Part shown: positions 50,472-63,605 of the stretch, one piece after another
Layout of the letters: each line of letters starts with the position of its first letter
How positions within the stretch are numbered: position 1 is the first letter of the stretch
Source of the DNA: Cristatella mucedo
Taxonomy: Eukaryota; Bryozoa; Phylactolaemata; Cristatellidae
Direction of reading: 5' to 3'
NCBI GenBank assembly: GCA_009760855.2
Contig: WPIO01000005.1
Coordinates: 322,501 to 386,500, forward strand
Length of the DNA: 64,000 nucleotides
Notes under the pieces: model-generated
Told to the model about the DNA's origin: nothing
The model's database searches: none
What the model saw: the letters and a program-made list of their open reading frames with translations, nothing else
Made by a program: the position numbers and the translations under genes

Positions 50472-53404
50472 GTGAGTGCACGCGGTGGCCGTGGTTCGCC
50501 ATGGCCTCGCGGATTCCCCTGCCGCCGTCGCTGTCGCCCCCGTGCCGGTTCTCCTATTGGCTGGCTCTCGACTGGTTGTTGCCGGTCTGCAAAACGCAGC
50601 AGTGCAGGAGCAGCTGGTCTCCATGACCAGCCTTGACCCACTTGTGCAGGGGGGGGGCCTCTGGCTCGACGGCGGCTGCCGCTGCTTCCCTCCCGCTGAG
50701 ATGCGCGTGCTCGCTCCCGTCCTCGGCACTCGGACCTCGCCCGCTGCTGCTTCGTGCTGCCACCGATGCTCCACTTCTGGCCCTTTTTGCCGCCGCCGCG
50801 CCCGCCTGTCTGCGTCGGTTTTTAGCCTCTGCTGTCTGCCGCTGCAGTGTGCCGGGCGGTCGATGCTGAGGCCTCCTCTGTCACACCCGGCTCGTGACTC
50901 TGCCGCTCCAGCCATCCCCGGTCCATAGCCGCCCCGGTCGCCGGTGGCAGCTGCTTGTGTGTGTGAGTCCGGAGCAGCCGACGGTGCCGTTGGCCGCTGC
51001 ACGTCGTTCGCCATGTCGTCCCGTCGACCAAATGTCATCCGCTCGCTGCACGTTTCCTATCGTGGCCTCTTCTTTTTATCTACTTCTACATACGCCTCGC
51101 CCTGCTTTGTGCGGCACTTTGCAATGTGCCCGAAGCATAACTCACGCCTCTCCATGCGCCCCACCCACTAAAGGAAGGGTGCTTTCCCGCCAGGGGTAAT
51201 TTTTGAAGACAGCTGTATCGCGTGTACACTCTTGAGCGTGCGTGCGTATGTCGCGAGTATTGCCCGCCCACACACTCGCATACTTGATGCCGTGCAAGCG
51301 CCCTACACGTGTGGACGTGATATGCTGACGTGTGCAGACGCGATATGTGTTACACTGACGTGTGCACGAGTGTGCTCGTGTAAACCATGCAGAGCCTACG
51401 TGGCTGTAGCACTCGACGTGTCGCATAGACAGACATAAGGGATCTGCGTGCAGCTCTGCAGATAGATCGATGTGGACCGATGATGGGTGCGCATGTAGAA
51501 AGTGACGGCTGCTAGTGCCGTGCTGGTCCACACAAGCACTGCTTGCCATGCCCATGCATTTGCACGCTAGTCACGCTGCACTAGCCACATTCTCACGAGT
51601 GCATGAGCAATTGCCCGTTTGCACAGACGCACGCCAGCAAAAATGCACACGCGCACGCACACACGTAGACGAGCGTGCATACGCAGACACTCGCCAAGTC
51701 ACGAGCATGTACTAGGGTACCCTGCAGATGCGAACAGCCGAAGGTGCATGCTCCCACTGCTCGTCATGTCGCGCACCACAGCACTCCACGTGCAGCTGGC
51801 TCAGCAGCAGCAGCAGCAGCTGCTGCTCTCGCTTGCAGGCAAGCGAGGCCGAGGCGAGCGGCAGCCTCGGCCTCGCTTGCCTGGTAGCAGCTGCTCGCTC
51901 CCGCGTGCGTGCGCGCTGCTGCTGCTGCTGCTGCTGAAATTCCCCTGACGGCTCGTCTTCCTCCTCGTACCTACTTGCGCGAGACCTACTCCTCCTCCAC
52001 GCGAAGCTCGCGGCCTCACTTGACGAGTCGTTGCCTTCAAGCTCTGCTGTGCTCGGCTTCCCGGCGTCGTTGTCGCCTCGCTTCTTCCGGCACGTGTCAT
52101 GATCGTCGGGCTGTCGTCTGCCACGGTAGTTTCGCCTCGCTTCCTGCCTGCGGCCGGCCGGCCGGCCGGCCGGCCGGCTGGCGGCTGTGGAGACTGCTTA
52201 GCAAAAAATTGCCGGAAATTGTTTTGCTCCGCCGCCCCTGTTCACTGCGATCCTGCCGCTGCTGTCTTTCAGATTACTGGCTAGTCCACGGACTTCCCTC
52301 GGGTACTGCGAGCGCGTCTCGTGCCGCCGCCGAGCTGCCTGCCAAGCCTCGCTGCTGCCACCGCCTCTGCTGCTTCCGCATGCCGCCAGCCCGGAGCCGT
52401 TGCCTTGGCGCCGCTGCCATCGCAGCAAACAGCGACGCTATCGTGCTTCTGCCAGGCTAGAGTAATGCTGCCCTGGCCCGGTTGTTGCATGCGTGTTCCC
52501 CTTTCTCTCACTCTTCGCTCCGCTCTGCCCCTGGTATCCTGCTGGCCGGCTGCTGAGATCTTCGTCCGTCCACAGCAGCTGCCGCCTCGCCTCTCTCCAC
52601 CTCAGTTGAGGCGGTCTCTTCGTCGTCGGTGGCAGCCGGCTGCACACGCCTGTGGTCTCCTCATGTCGTATCATCGACTGTGGTCCGTCCGTCGATCGTA
52701 GCACGGCTGCTGCTGTTTCAGAAAGCTGCAGCCAGCCAGCCATCCGTGCGTGCATGCAGCCCTGCATGCTCCCGGCCCTCCGGATCTGACCTGCAGTTTC
52801 GGTGGCGCATATACGTGTTGATGTCTCCTGGAGTCTGGCTTTCGTCACCCCCCCACTCGTTAGTCCGTCCGGTCGGTGGCAGATGCCTTGCTGCTGCCGC
52901 CGCCGCTGGCCAGCGATGTGTGCTCGCTACATTCCGCTAGCTGCTTGGGCATCTATCAGACGGCGAGAGGCATGAACACGTGCTGCCGATCGCCGTACAC
53001 TAACTGGCTGCTAACTGCCATGCCGTAGCCGGCCATGGGTCAGGCTGCCCTGCTGTCGCTACCCCACCAATGCAGTGCAGGTTTTTAACTGGTGCGCGAA
53101 AAACTGCTCCTGAAACTTTTACAGACCAGGGTGGACTGCGGTTGCCTAACGAGGCCTTTAACCCTTAACATTCTCACAGGGCAGTGTGCGTGAATGTGTG
53201 TGCGTGCGCGCGTGTGTGAGTGCATCTGAGCCTGCATCTTTGCAGGGGCAAAATACGGTTATATGCCAAAGGTAGCACCACACTACCAGGCTGCGATTCG
53301 GAAATCAGCTTATTCCTGAACCCAACTGGATTTAGTTGGAGCAGAGGCTGCCCAGTATGTCAGTTTAAACCTTCGGAATCAGCTGTAGCAATTGATAAAC
53401 TGGA
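50472..53404. other. Probable intron, no exon recognised
   Basis: Intronic or 3' territory after exon 11. GC-rich and CAG/CTG-rich frames between 50.6 and 52.9 kb have no domain or splice-bounded module. A 19-bp inverted repeat lies at 51836-51883, and a GGCC repeat at 52152-52176. Confidence 0.4.
51836..51883. repeat. 19-bp perfect inverted repeat
   Basis: CAGGCAAGCGAGGCCGAGG (51836-51854) has its exact complement at 51865-51883, with a 10-base loop. Confidence 0.93.
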
Positions 53405-54229
<825 letters not shown>

Positions 54230-54300
54230 AATGGGGAATAATAATGCATGCCTGTATCTAATGCTTCCCCCGGTAGAGCTAAATCTCTTTCTCGAGGCAG
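54230..54300 (-). mobile_element. LINE A 3' end fragment, drifted
   Basis: GGGGAATAATAATGCATGCC, then GAGCTAAATCTCTTTCTCGA, keeps the tail and the inner part of the stem-loop. Confidence 0.5.
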
Positions 54301-54364
54301 TTGGCATCGTCTCGACGGAGAGCGCTTCTTGTTCCTTTCTCTTTGCCTCCCATGACTCGGCTTC

Positions 54365-54525
54365 TTGTATCTCGGGGCTCGCTCTTCACGACCGAGGTCG
54401 TGGGCTCGAATTTTGCGCAAAGTGGGCGATCCGTTATTGCCAACTGCAAGGCAGCTGTGGTCATAGCCGTTCAGGCTCTTCTGCCACTGCTGCACGAATG
54501 GAGGCCGTTAGATCAGCTAATATAT
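54365..54525 (+). mobile_element. S2 SINE, diverged
   Basis: CTCTTCACGACCGAGGTCGT, GGGCTCGAATTTTGCG (box B region), GTGGGCGATCCGTTATTGCC and TCATAGCCGTTCAGGCTCTT, ending TTAGATCAGCTAATA. Confidence 0.8.
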
Positions 54526-56059
54526 ATTGTTCATCTTTTCGACTTCGGCTGCTACTCCTCTTGGATGCCTCGGCAGGCAAATTCTTAATGGTGGCTGCTT
54601 GAACTTTGCTTCGGTGTATAATCCATTCTAACTGCACGGCGGCGGCAGCAGGGGCAGAGGCATTGGCTCACTGACCTGAGCTCGGCAAGCTGCTTCATAG
54701 CAACGCGTTGTCGTGGCTTCTTTGCTGTGTGCCGACATTAGCGCTCGACGCTGCCGCAGGTACTGCGCTGGGCTCTTGAGCGAACTTGCGACCATGGGTT
54801 CTCTCTCTCTCTCTCCAGGGAGGGTGAGCTCGTGACGAACGCTCAGGCACAGAGAAGCTGCCGACGAGGCATGGAACGAGCTCCATCTGTGATACGCAAG
54901 CCACCCGGGGATCGCCTGCGATGGGTGGCCTCAGCCGCCTGCCGTGAGCGACATGGTGCCGTGGCCGAGATCCAGTTGTGGTGGCGCCATGCTGATCGGA
55001 GCCTCGGCGCTGAAGACTCGCTAGCTTACACGGACTTGGTCTGGTGCATTAGGTCGGCAGGCGTGCCCTGTCGTTAATAAGGTGGCTTATGAAATTGTAT
55101 TTCCCGGAGCTTCTGCCAAGCGGTCGCCGGGCTTTCTCGTTAACCACCCGCCAATTGTTATTCTTAGCTGCAGCGCTGTATGCTACCGGGCAGTGGCGGC
55201 GTACAATGACTTTGCCGTTACTCGTTATTGTTTTATTTATTGTTACAATATAAGGTCGTAATGTTTCCCTGGCCGCTGTTGGATATTCGCGGTATACGCA
55301 AACAAGCGTTCAGTGGTACTAGCAGACGAACCCACATAGTCGTGGGTGGGGTGTTCGTGCGCACTTGCACACTTTAATCGCAGCCATAGCTTGCGTTTGA
55401 CCGGCATTGTAATAGCGTTTTTTGTACAATCCGGTCAACGGAGTGCCTGCTGCAGTCGCTGTTTCTCGTACCACAATCCGGCCTTGGTGGCGACCTTGAC
55501 ACAAGCGGCTGCTCCACACATCGTTGAGGACCATACCTTGGCCATCTTTCATGAGACCTCAGATCCTACGGGGCATGCGAAATCCAAAGCAGCTGTCTCA
55601 TGCTCACGGATAAATGCTGCAAATCCTAAGCAATTAGGAGCCTTTTCTGGCTAATCCATTTGCATATGCCGGCATCCATTATCCGTGCTTCTTCACACCG
55701 TATTAACTATGTTGGTACTGGAGTCATCCGGCTGTGTAGCTTGTTAGCAAACGAATGCACAAGTCTTCGCTTCTCTTCCTACTCTCACTCTCACATCGAT
55801 TAGCCCCGGCGGTTGCTTGCTGCTTAAAATTCTGTGCTTATGATCGATGCTGCACTCCTCTGCGACGCAGTGTGATGCACGGAACCGAGGTTCGACGCAT
55901 CGCTGATACTTGGCTGGTTTGAAATTGGGACATGGGGTCATTGTAAACTGACTGACACCGACTTCCTCCTATTCCAGCCTCACCTCCTCGTGATGATAGC
56001 TTATCAGCCATGCTGATTGCCAAGCTCGAAATAAGCTAGCTGCCAGCGACGGCAGGCTT
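54526..56059. other. No recognisable feature
   Basis: Several frames of 60-100 codons, none with a domain or matching splice borders. Confidence 0.35.
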
Positions 56060-56180
56060 ACTACTAATAATAATATAATAATAATGCACTTGATAAAGCG
56101 CCCTCAGAGAACTTGATCTCTCTCTAGGCGCTTTACATTTGCTGTAAACGAAAATGCAATTGAATGGTGAGTAAAATCAT
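56060..56180 (-). mobile_element. LINE A 3' end with ATT tail
   Basis: CTAATAATAATATAATAATA, GCACTTGATAAAGCGCCCTC and AGGCGCTTTACATTTGCTGT. The stem-loop is intact. The next 400 bases to the right (56181-56590) may belong to another decayed LINE, but no motif was clear. Confidence 0.8.
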
Positions 56181-56765
56181 GCTTAAATCAGGCTTAGCCA
56201 GTGTAGGATTAGCCAGTGTAGGATGTCCAAGGATCTGCCTTTAACCGCCCTCCCGAGGGTGGCAGCTTTGTTTGACGTGTCCTCTCTAGATCCCTAGACT
56301 GACTGAATGCTTATGGGTGGAGAGGCAATAAGCACGACCATGTGGAATAACTCCCTTAAACTCGAAGAGCTCCGAGGGCTGGCTGTTTCACCTACGGATT
56401 TGAAGTTTTTGTAGTTGCTCGTATCCTCGTATTCCATGAAGAATAATCTAGACCTTATTTTAGCTGATCTGAAAGGTGAATGTCATCTGGTATGGGAATT
56501 GTACGTCGGTACTAAGAATCTTCGGTGCTATATTTCTTAAGAACACCAGACCCTCAATAGACACTTAGAAAGAAAGTGTGGAGAATAAATCTACAAAAAC
56601 AGTGAGTTTATTCACTAAAGCAAAGTAAGAGATGGAGCCACGCTTGAATATTTGTGCAGATGTGCACTTGAAGTGCAGCGATTTGAGATGCTATTGACTT
56701 CGTAAGTCCATGCTGCTATGATGCTCCTGTCTGTAAGCAGACCGGAACATTATTGCAACCAAGGT

Positions 56766-56866
56766 TCTCTCTCTCTCTCATCTCCTTTCCCTCCCTCCCC
56801 TCTCTCTCCTCTCCCCCTCTCTCCTCTCCCTCTCTCTCCTCTCCCCCTCTCTCTCCTCTCATTTTA
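56766..56866. repeat. CT-rich pyrimidine tract
   Basis: About 95 bases of CTCTC and CCCTCT units ending CATTTTAG. It looks like a long polypyrimidine tract, but no in-phase exon of useful length follows. Confidence 0.85.
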
Positions 56867-57774
56867 GTGCATGCAGCAGCAGTAGCCAGAATTCGGGTAT
56901 GTCACTGGTGACCCTGTTGCTGTGCTCAGCTCAGGCTCAAACGCATTCGGAATGCACACGAAATGTTAGGTTTATTTATCGTAAGCATTGCCCGGGCCCA
57001 TCGCTCGGCTACCGGCGACTTCCCCCTCCCTCGGGAGTACCACTCTGGCCAGCTGCTGGCGAACTGCTGTCGAAGCTTTCGGCGACTCAGGCCTGGCGTG
57101 GAAACAAAAGAGTCAAGATAAACAGCCTAGCTGCCTGACTTACACCGACTGCGGTGGGCGGCGGCTGCAAGCGATCGGCTCACTAGCCGCTTTCGTGTGG
57201 CTGCCGACAGAAACCGCAGCAGGCCCTCCACCACCTCCCCACATATTCAGCCCTCTTTCCTCAAGCTTCGGTGGCGCCGCGACAGCATAATTAGGCTGGT
57301 GGTTGGACTGAGGACCGTTGACTTGACTTCTTTGTGGGAAAGGTTCATTGTCATTCAAATGAGCCCCCTGCCCGCCTCGTGGCCACAAGGATGCCGGTCA
57401 CCTGGTCACCCCGATGCTCCTCACCGATTCAAGCCCCTCCTTTTAGCGGCAAATAGCCGTTTGCACTCAATTCGATTTGATTGAATCGCCAGGGTGTTTT
57501 GTGGCCTCGTCGGGGCTTGCTTGGCAGTGCAGTTTGCCACGAGAGCCAAGTGCGGCCGCAGGGCTGCAGGGGCTGCATTCCTTCCTTCCTTTTAGGAGCC
57601 TAAGCTGCTGTAAGGCAGAATTTCAGGCAGCGCAGGGAATTGCAGCATGAGACAGCAGCTGCTGCCGCTTTCGAGTTGTGGGCTCTGCTGTCTCCTTCCC
57701 GAGCGCCAGCTACCCTATTAGCGAATGGCTCTGTCGTGTTCGAGGTAGGGAACCTCTCACGTAGGCTTTCAGCT
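56867..57774. other. No recognisable feature
   Basis: No repeat family or domain. Confidence 0.35.
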
Positions 57775-57775
57775 G

Positions 57776-57870
57776 CACCACTGCAGCAGCAGCAGTAGCA
57801 GCAGCAGTAGCGACAGCAGCAGTAGCAGCAGCAGTAGCGACAGCAGCAGTAGGAGCAGCAGCAGAAGTAG
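57776..57870. repeat. CAG/TAG trinucleotide array with a 30-base period
   Basis: CAGCAGCAGTAGCAGCAGCA and GTAGCGACAGCAGCAG alternate with a higher-order unit of about 30 bases (GCGACAGCAGCAGTAG recurs at about 57808 and 57836). Confidence 0.88.
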
Positions 57871-58224
57871 TAACATAGAGTACCTGTAACTTAAGACAAA
57901 AAGTATAAGTCCACAGCTTAGAGCAGTTCAATCAACACGGTTACAGGCGGTTACAGAATGGGCTACAATGGCACACAACAGCAACTCTCGTTGGATGCTC
58001 AGAGCAGCTCATCTCAAGTACCTGACCCGAGGTCTAGAGCTAAACTGTCTGCCAATTTTGCGACTTCAGCTTTTATGCCACATTACCATTGAGTATCATG
58101 TATTTGTAGCCGTGATAATTCAGGAACTGTGATAACTGTTTTGGCAGTCATAATCTATCGGATGTAGGAGGAAGCCGTTTCAGTAGGAGCAGGAGGGCAA
58201 GTGGAGGAGGAGGAGCAGCAGCAG

Positions 58225-58620
58225 CTGTAACAATAATAATAGTAATAATAGTACATTTGTACAGCACCCTCAGAGAACTCTGAGTCTCTCTCTCTAGGGA
58301 AATTTACAGATGCTCTCTAGAAAGAATTATCAAATGTTTGGTGGTAACATCTGCAAGCAGCAGGCGCAGTGTAAGCAGGTACATGCACACGAAAGATGAA
58401 TCACGACGACTCACCAAATGCTGTAATAAAAAGATGCGTTTTAAGCTTCTTTTTAATGACGTCATATCAGGAGACATAGCGATGTGTGTCGGTAGTGAGT
58501 TCCACACATTTGGAGCATATAAACCGAAGGCACGGTCATCCAAAGGTTTTAAGGTTCGTACGAGGTATGGCTAAACGATTCAAGTTTGAACAGTCGGTTG
58601 TACGACCAATAGGATCGTAA
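58225..58620 (-). mobile_element. LINE A 3' part, diverged
   Basis: ATT-type tail, CACCCTCAGAGAACTCTGAG, then the complement of a C-terminal ORF reading DRAFGLYAPNVWNSLPTHIA. It lies directly next to a second LINE A copy in the same orientation. Confidence 0.8.
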
Positions 58621-58724
58621 GCACTCGGGTTACCACTTTCAAGACAAGTTCTCGACTTCACTCGTGCTTGGCACTGAATGTGCAATGTGGGGGCCCAAGG
58701 TTGGCTGATGGCGTATTAATAATG

Positions 58725-60170
58725 ATAATAATAAAAAATCACAATAATACACTTAATAAAGTGCCCTCAAAGAACTCAATCTCTTTCTCGACACTTTACA
58801 ATTACTGCAAAGGAAACATGATTGGATGGTGAGTGGTATCTTGCTCGATAAACAACAAGAATAACATGGTTAGGGATGACATGCACAGGGTCTAATGCAA
58901 GTGTGGTTAGTAGCAGCATGCCACAGTATCAGCACACATACGCACATGATAGTCGAATCACAGGGACCCACTAAATGCTGTCATGAATAGGGGCATTTTT
59001 AATTTCTTTTTAAATGTGGTCAAGTCAGAGGATGTCATGACGCAAGTCGGGAGTGAGTTCCAGGCTTTGGGAGCATACGAACTAAATGCACAGTCTCCAA
59101 AGGATTTGAGGTTGGTATGCGGTATTGGTAAACTGTTGGATTCCGAAAATCGGGTGGTACGATGCTTGGCCTGGTGGGGGAGTAGATCTGAGAGATAGGC
59201 TGAAGTCAAAGAATGAAGGGACCTAAAAGTGAATGACAAAACCTTGAAGTCTATGTGCTGCTTGACTGGGAGCCAGTGCAGGTCGGCGAGAAGTGGTGTG
59301 ATGTGGCAAGTGCGATGCTTACGACAGACCGGCCTAGTTGCAGAGTTTTGCACCAGCTGTAAGTACCTGAGCACGCTCAAGACGGTACCCCAGCAAGCAG
59401 TGACTTACAGAAGTCAAGACGACGGGATGTCACAGATGCATGGACCAACTTAGATGTGGTATCCCTGTCCAAAAAAGCCCGGATTTTAGCAATGTTTTGT
59501 AGCTGAAAGTAGGCAGACTTGACTGTGGAGCTGATATGGTTGTCTAACAAATGGTCATTTTAGAACATGACACCTAGATTTCGTGCAGATTCAACAGGAG
59601 ATATGCTGGCAGAGCCGATTTTGAGCGTTAGCCTTTCCATTTTCTGAATCACATTTGGTTTGCCCATAACAAGTAAGTTAGTACTAGCATCATTCAATTA
59701 AAAAAATTTGCTGCCATCCATGTGCGGATGTCATCAATACATGCAGCAAGGTAGTTAAGAGAATTCGATGCGCTGGAGGGCTAGGAGGGATCAAAGCGAA
59801 GGTACAACTGAGTGTCATCTGCATAGAAGTGAAAGCCTAGATTGTGTTTGGCTATCACATCGGCAAGAGGGAGAGTATAAACCGTGAAAAGAACCGGACC
59901 AAGCACGGAGCCCTGAGGTACCCCATATTTCAGAGGTACCTCGAATGGTCTTTGTCCATTCACATCAATTCTTCGGAGTATCCCAATGAAATAGGACTTG
60001 AGCCATTGCAGAGCAGTGCCAGTGATGCCCAGGCGAGATGAGAGGTGCTCAAGAAACTTGGTGATTGATTGTATGAACAACTGCCGAAAGATCGAGCAAA
60101 AGAAGCAGAGTTGACTCACAGCGTCTGCTACGAGCCACCGTTTTACCAAAGAATTTGCAGCAAGGGAGTA
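58725..60170 (-). mobile_element. LINE A, reverse transcriptase to 3' end, longest copy
   Basis: Minus-strand frames read GVPQGSVLGPVLFTVYTLPL and NLGFHFYADDTQLYLRFDPS at 59781-60149. After shifts, 58958-59380 reads LVQNSATRP, HWLPVKQHIDFKVLSFTF and FGDCAFSSYAPKAWNSLP. The 3' end has the stem-loop and an ATA/ATT tail at about 58725-58760. Stops and shifts make it inactive. The 5' part is absent. Confidence 0.92.
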
Positions 60171-61174
60171 TGTAAAACTTACAGAAGCTTATACTTTGGC
60201 TAAGTTAGCATGACACTAGCAGCAGAATAATTCTGGAGAGCCATTGGCGTTTTACCAGCAAGTTCAGACTAGCGACATAATTCTTCAGGAATTGTCATTG
60301 TCAAAACTATGGGCATGGTGCATCTTTGAGTGTGACTGGTTTGCCTTGGAAGAGTCTCGGTGAAACACCCTTCCTTTTGTGTGGAGAGAGAAAGAAAGAG
60401 AGGGCGACTGCACGTTCACGCGTGCTCGTGGTACCTGCGTACGGGGTGGGGGGGGAGGTGCCGGTGTGGGCAGGGCAAGAGAGAGAGAAAGCAAGGAAAA
60501 GAGAGTGAGAGCGAAGCGAGTAAGCTAAGCGAGGCAGAGTGGGAGAGACAGGAAGAGGTGAATGATGTGGCACTTGAGCTTCGGTGGTGGAGTGATTGTT
60601 GGGCGAAGAGAACAGCCATTGGTTGACGTGGACGATGACTTTTTGTTTAAGGATCGAATACATTAAGCACCAGAGGACTTCGTGCAGCTGCAACCGCAGA
60701 GTGCTGGTGCCTACCCATCGGCTGCCTGGACCCTAAGCAGATGCTTCTTGGAGCACATTGTTTAGTTGCTGCATTGGCAAATGAGATTGTTAGGACGGCC
60801 CTCAGGCTGCCAGCAAGGAAGTGTCATCCGGTTCCAGCCCATTGTCGAGCGCTCATTGTTGGTGCTGACGGAGCCAGTAGGACGCCGGTGGTGGGCTCTC
60901 TTACGGCATGCCGAATGCCTCGATGACACCAAAAAGAGATCTCTGACTCACCCTAGGCTTGCCTGTTGATGCTTGGTGATTCATGCTTCACACCCTGTCT
61001 GTCTAGCCTGTATGACTACACAGACCCTAAAAATCGGCAGGGCCTGCTTCCCATTGTGAAAGACTGACTCATTGGTCAGCAGCCCGTGAAAAGGTATAAT
61101 ATGAAGCTTGAAGGTCAATCTCGTGGCACAGTGCTACTGAGATAACCACAGATGCTCTACCTGTGGGTGCATAT
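60171..61174. other. No recognisable feature
   Basis: AG-rich around 60380-60560. A frame around 60740-60926 was checked for SRCR or protease motifs and had none. Confidence 0.35.
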
Positions 61175-61790
61175 ATTAACAGTAATGATAACAATAATAA
61201 CAATAAACTAATGATGCTAATGATGCTAATAATAATAGTAACAGTGTTTGTAGGTACCCTAAGCAAGCCGAACCTTTTGTCAGGCACTTCGTATGGGCTG
61301 CAAGGAAGCATATAGCTGATTAGTCCCAGTAATGCATGCAAAAGCAGCAGGCGTAAGCACGTAAAAGACTACTCATAAGGACACAGTAAATTCTTTGAGG
61401 TGTAGATAAGTTTTTAGCATTGCTTTGAACGTGTTCCCGTCTCCAGAAGTCGCGATATCAGGCACTAGAGGGTTCCAGGCTTTAGTTGCAATCAAGTTAA
61501 AGATAAGTATCTAAAAGATCCTAGGATTGTTTAGAGGCACAGCTGAATAACCAGAGTCGGACGAGCAGGCTGTACAAATGAGAAGCCTAGAAAGGAGTGA
61601 GTATCTCAGACGGGCGAGTCAGAGCAAAAACTGAAGAGACCAAGTATGGTGAGTGACAGGAGCTTGAAGTCGACGTTCTGCCTGATAGATCCAGTACAGG
61701 CCGGCGGGCTGTGATGCAAAGTGGCATTTTCGATTAGTACTATAGAGGCAAGCTTAGTTGCTGAGCTTGGCACTGATTCTGTAAGCATCT
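61175..61790 (-). mobile_element. LINE A 3' part, old copy
   Basis: ATA/AAT tail near 61180-61250, a drifted TACCCTAAGCAAGC segment, then the complement of C-terminal ORF traces (GTTCCAGGCTTTAG near 61469, GGCACTGATTCTGTAAGCAT). Confidence 0.6.
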
Positions 61791-62835
61791 CATGGCACCA
61801 ACAGGAAGACCTACAAGAAGAGGGTTATAAGCACCTTACCCCTCCCCGGCTAAGAGTAATAAGACCCGTGGACAGGTTAGCCCAAGGCTGGCCAGGCACA
61901 GATGGCCCCGAACACAACGTCCATGTCAGGTACTAAAATTTCTCTTTAATTGTGAAAGGTCACATTAAATGATAAAATTGCAGCTGCCACTGCTTTCTGA
62001 TGCTTTGACAGCCTATTCTTTGATGCACGTAACATTTTCTAATCAGATCGAGCTTGTCTAAGCTTAGAGAGTCAACATCCATTAATGTCTGAGCACCCCT
62101 CCCCTTGTCAGTCGATGTAAGCATATCCCTTTAGTCCCATGAATGTCATATGTTACTTGGCCAGACGTTTTGTCAAATTGTGCACACACCATCGTGCTTT
62201 GATAGTGATGGTACTTGCATATCACCTGATGCATCTAAAGGCAAATACTTGCTCTGATGCTTGACTTGCTGCTGACACATGGACCTATTTATTCTTTTAC
62301 TTCACATGTTTTATCTTGCACTTGGATATGAGCAGGCTGCGGTCGCCATTTTCCTGTCTTCATGCATGCAGCCTCCATCGTGGTGTGAATACCTGACTTT
62401 ACTCGGGCACACTCCTTAATTTAAACGATTTAACGGTGATCAGTTCAGACAATACAAAGAGAGAGTTGTAAACGAAAAAAACATATATTGAGCCGTACTT
62501 GTGCTTGCTGCCTCTCCATGATCAGCTATACTGGGGGAAGATTGAGATTGATTGCTTGCATTGTCTTATTAAGTAGAAGGGGCTGTAATTCAGCTGTGCT
62601 CTCAAACCTTGTACTGCCCCTAAGTGCTGATGATAAACTCAGGTGTATCGTTAAAATGGAGAAGATTGTTACAGTTAAGAATTGGCAAGTGTTAGTTCAA
62701 CTTGACCAATCGTGAGGTGTCAGGTACGAAGATCAAGACACAGTAGCATGACTCGACTAAAGTAAGTTCATTGAGACCACTGTGCACAAGTCAGGAGAAA
62801 GTGATGCAAGAAGTTTGTGAGAATTAGGTGTGACA
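61791..62835. other. No recognisable feature
   Basis: AT-richer sequence with no domain. A GCACCTTACCCCTCCCCGGC segment at about 61830 may be a remnant of an S1 or S2 head. Confidence 0.35.
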
Positions 62836-62841
62836 GCCTTT

Positions 62842-62960
62842 ACCTGCAGCAGCAGCACAGTTAGCCCAGCAGCAGCAGCCGCAGCAGTGAAGGCAGTGGA
62901 GGCAGTGACGATGGCAGTGGCAGCAGCAGGTGGCACTAGCAGGAGCTATGGCACAGGTTG
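62842..62960. repeat. CAG/GCA-rich imperfect array
   Basis: CAGCAGCAGCACAG, CAGCAGCAGCCGCAGCAG and GGCAGTGGAGGCAGTG units. Confidence 0.75.
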
Positions 62961-63477
62961 GAGCAGCATGAGCTGGGTGACCCGGGCCTAACCTCAAGAG
63001 ATCTAAACTCAGCATATGATTGGTGTTTCGGCACAGTCGTCTAGCACGAGTTAGTCATCCAGCATATCCTTCTGGTGGCCATTCTGAGGTGGATGCAACG
63101 TGTCCTGACTTTCTGGGAGGTTGGCCCCTCTGGGCAGCCCCCTCCCTATCTACTCGCTTTCTTCAGCTCCCCTGGCACTGCTTGCCGCGGAAGGCCCCTT
63201 ACGCCTTCTCCCCACGTGTCTCTATTTGTGGCAAATGAAACGAGGCTCCTCTGAGTCACACAGTCCAATCATCCACTGTTACCATCGTCGCTGGCTGGCT
63301 TGGCAAGCCACGGCAAACGGCAACCGGCTCTGAGGCTTCCTCAGCATAAATCGTCTCACGGAATTAATTGCATTTCTATAGGCACAAACCTACACGTACA
63401 CCTCTACAGATATGTCATGCATGTTTGTCGACAAAGAATCCTCTAAGCCACGAAAATCCAAGAACGTGTCAGAAATA
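62961..63477. other. No recognisable feature
   Basis: No repeat family or domain. Confidence 0.35.
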
Positions 63478-63605
63478 ATAGAGTTTGCTGATTTAGCAGC
63501 TTTCAGGTGGCTGCTTGCAGTGGGCAGCATAGGATTGCAGCAGGACTCGAATCCACGATCATGAAGTGCAAGCACCTTGTGCCTGTGCTAAGAGCCAGGG
63601 GCTTT
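63478..63605 (-). mobile_element. S2 SINE, diverged
   Basis: The complement has AAGGTGCTTGCACTTCATGA, GTGGATTCGAGTCCTGCTGC (box B region) and CACTGCAAGCAGCCACCTGA, ending CTGCTAAATCAGC. Confidence 0.7.

Noticed and set aside
53220-53400. Candidate exon after TTTGCAG, open and with several cysteines
   Set aside because: It needs phase 2, but exon 11 ends in phase 1. The cysteine spacing fits no LDLa, Frizzled or SRCR module, and it runs into the TG array without a donor.
56860-56900. Micro-exon between a long CT tract with TTTTAG and CGG|GTATGT
   Set aside because: It would be about 29 bases with no domain content. The CT tract is better explained as a simple repeat.
57776-57870. CAG array as a polyglutamine-coding exon
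   Set aside because: It has TAG stops in the CAG frame, Ala/Thr runs in others, and no exon borders.
60740-60970. Frame with GAHC-like text that could suggest a protease TAAHC site
   Set aside because: The surrounding residues do not fit a trypsin fold, and no matching His-Asp-Ser pattern or splice border was found.
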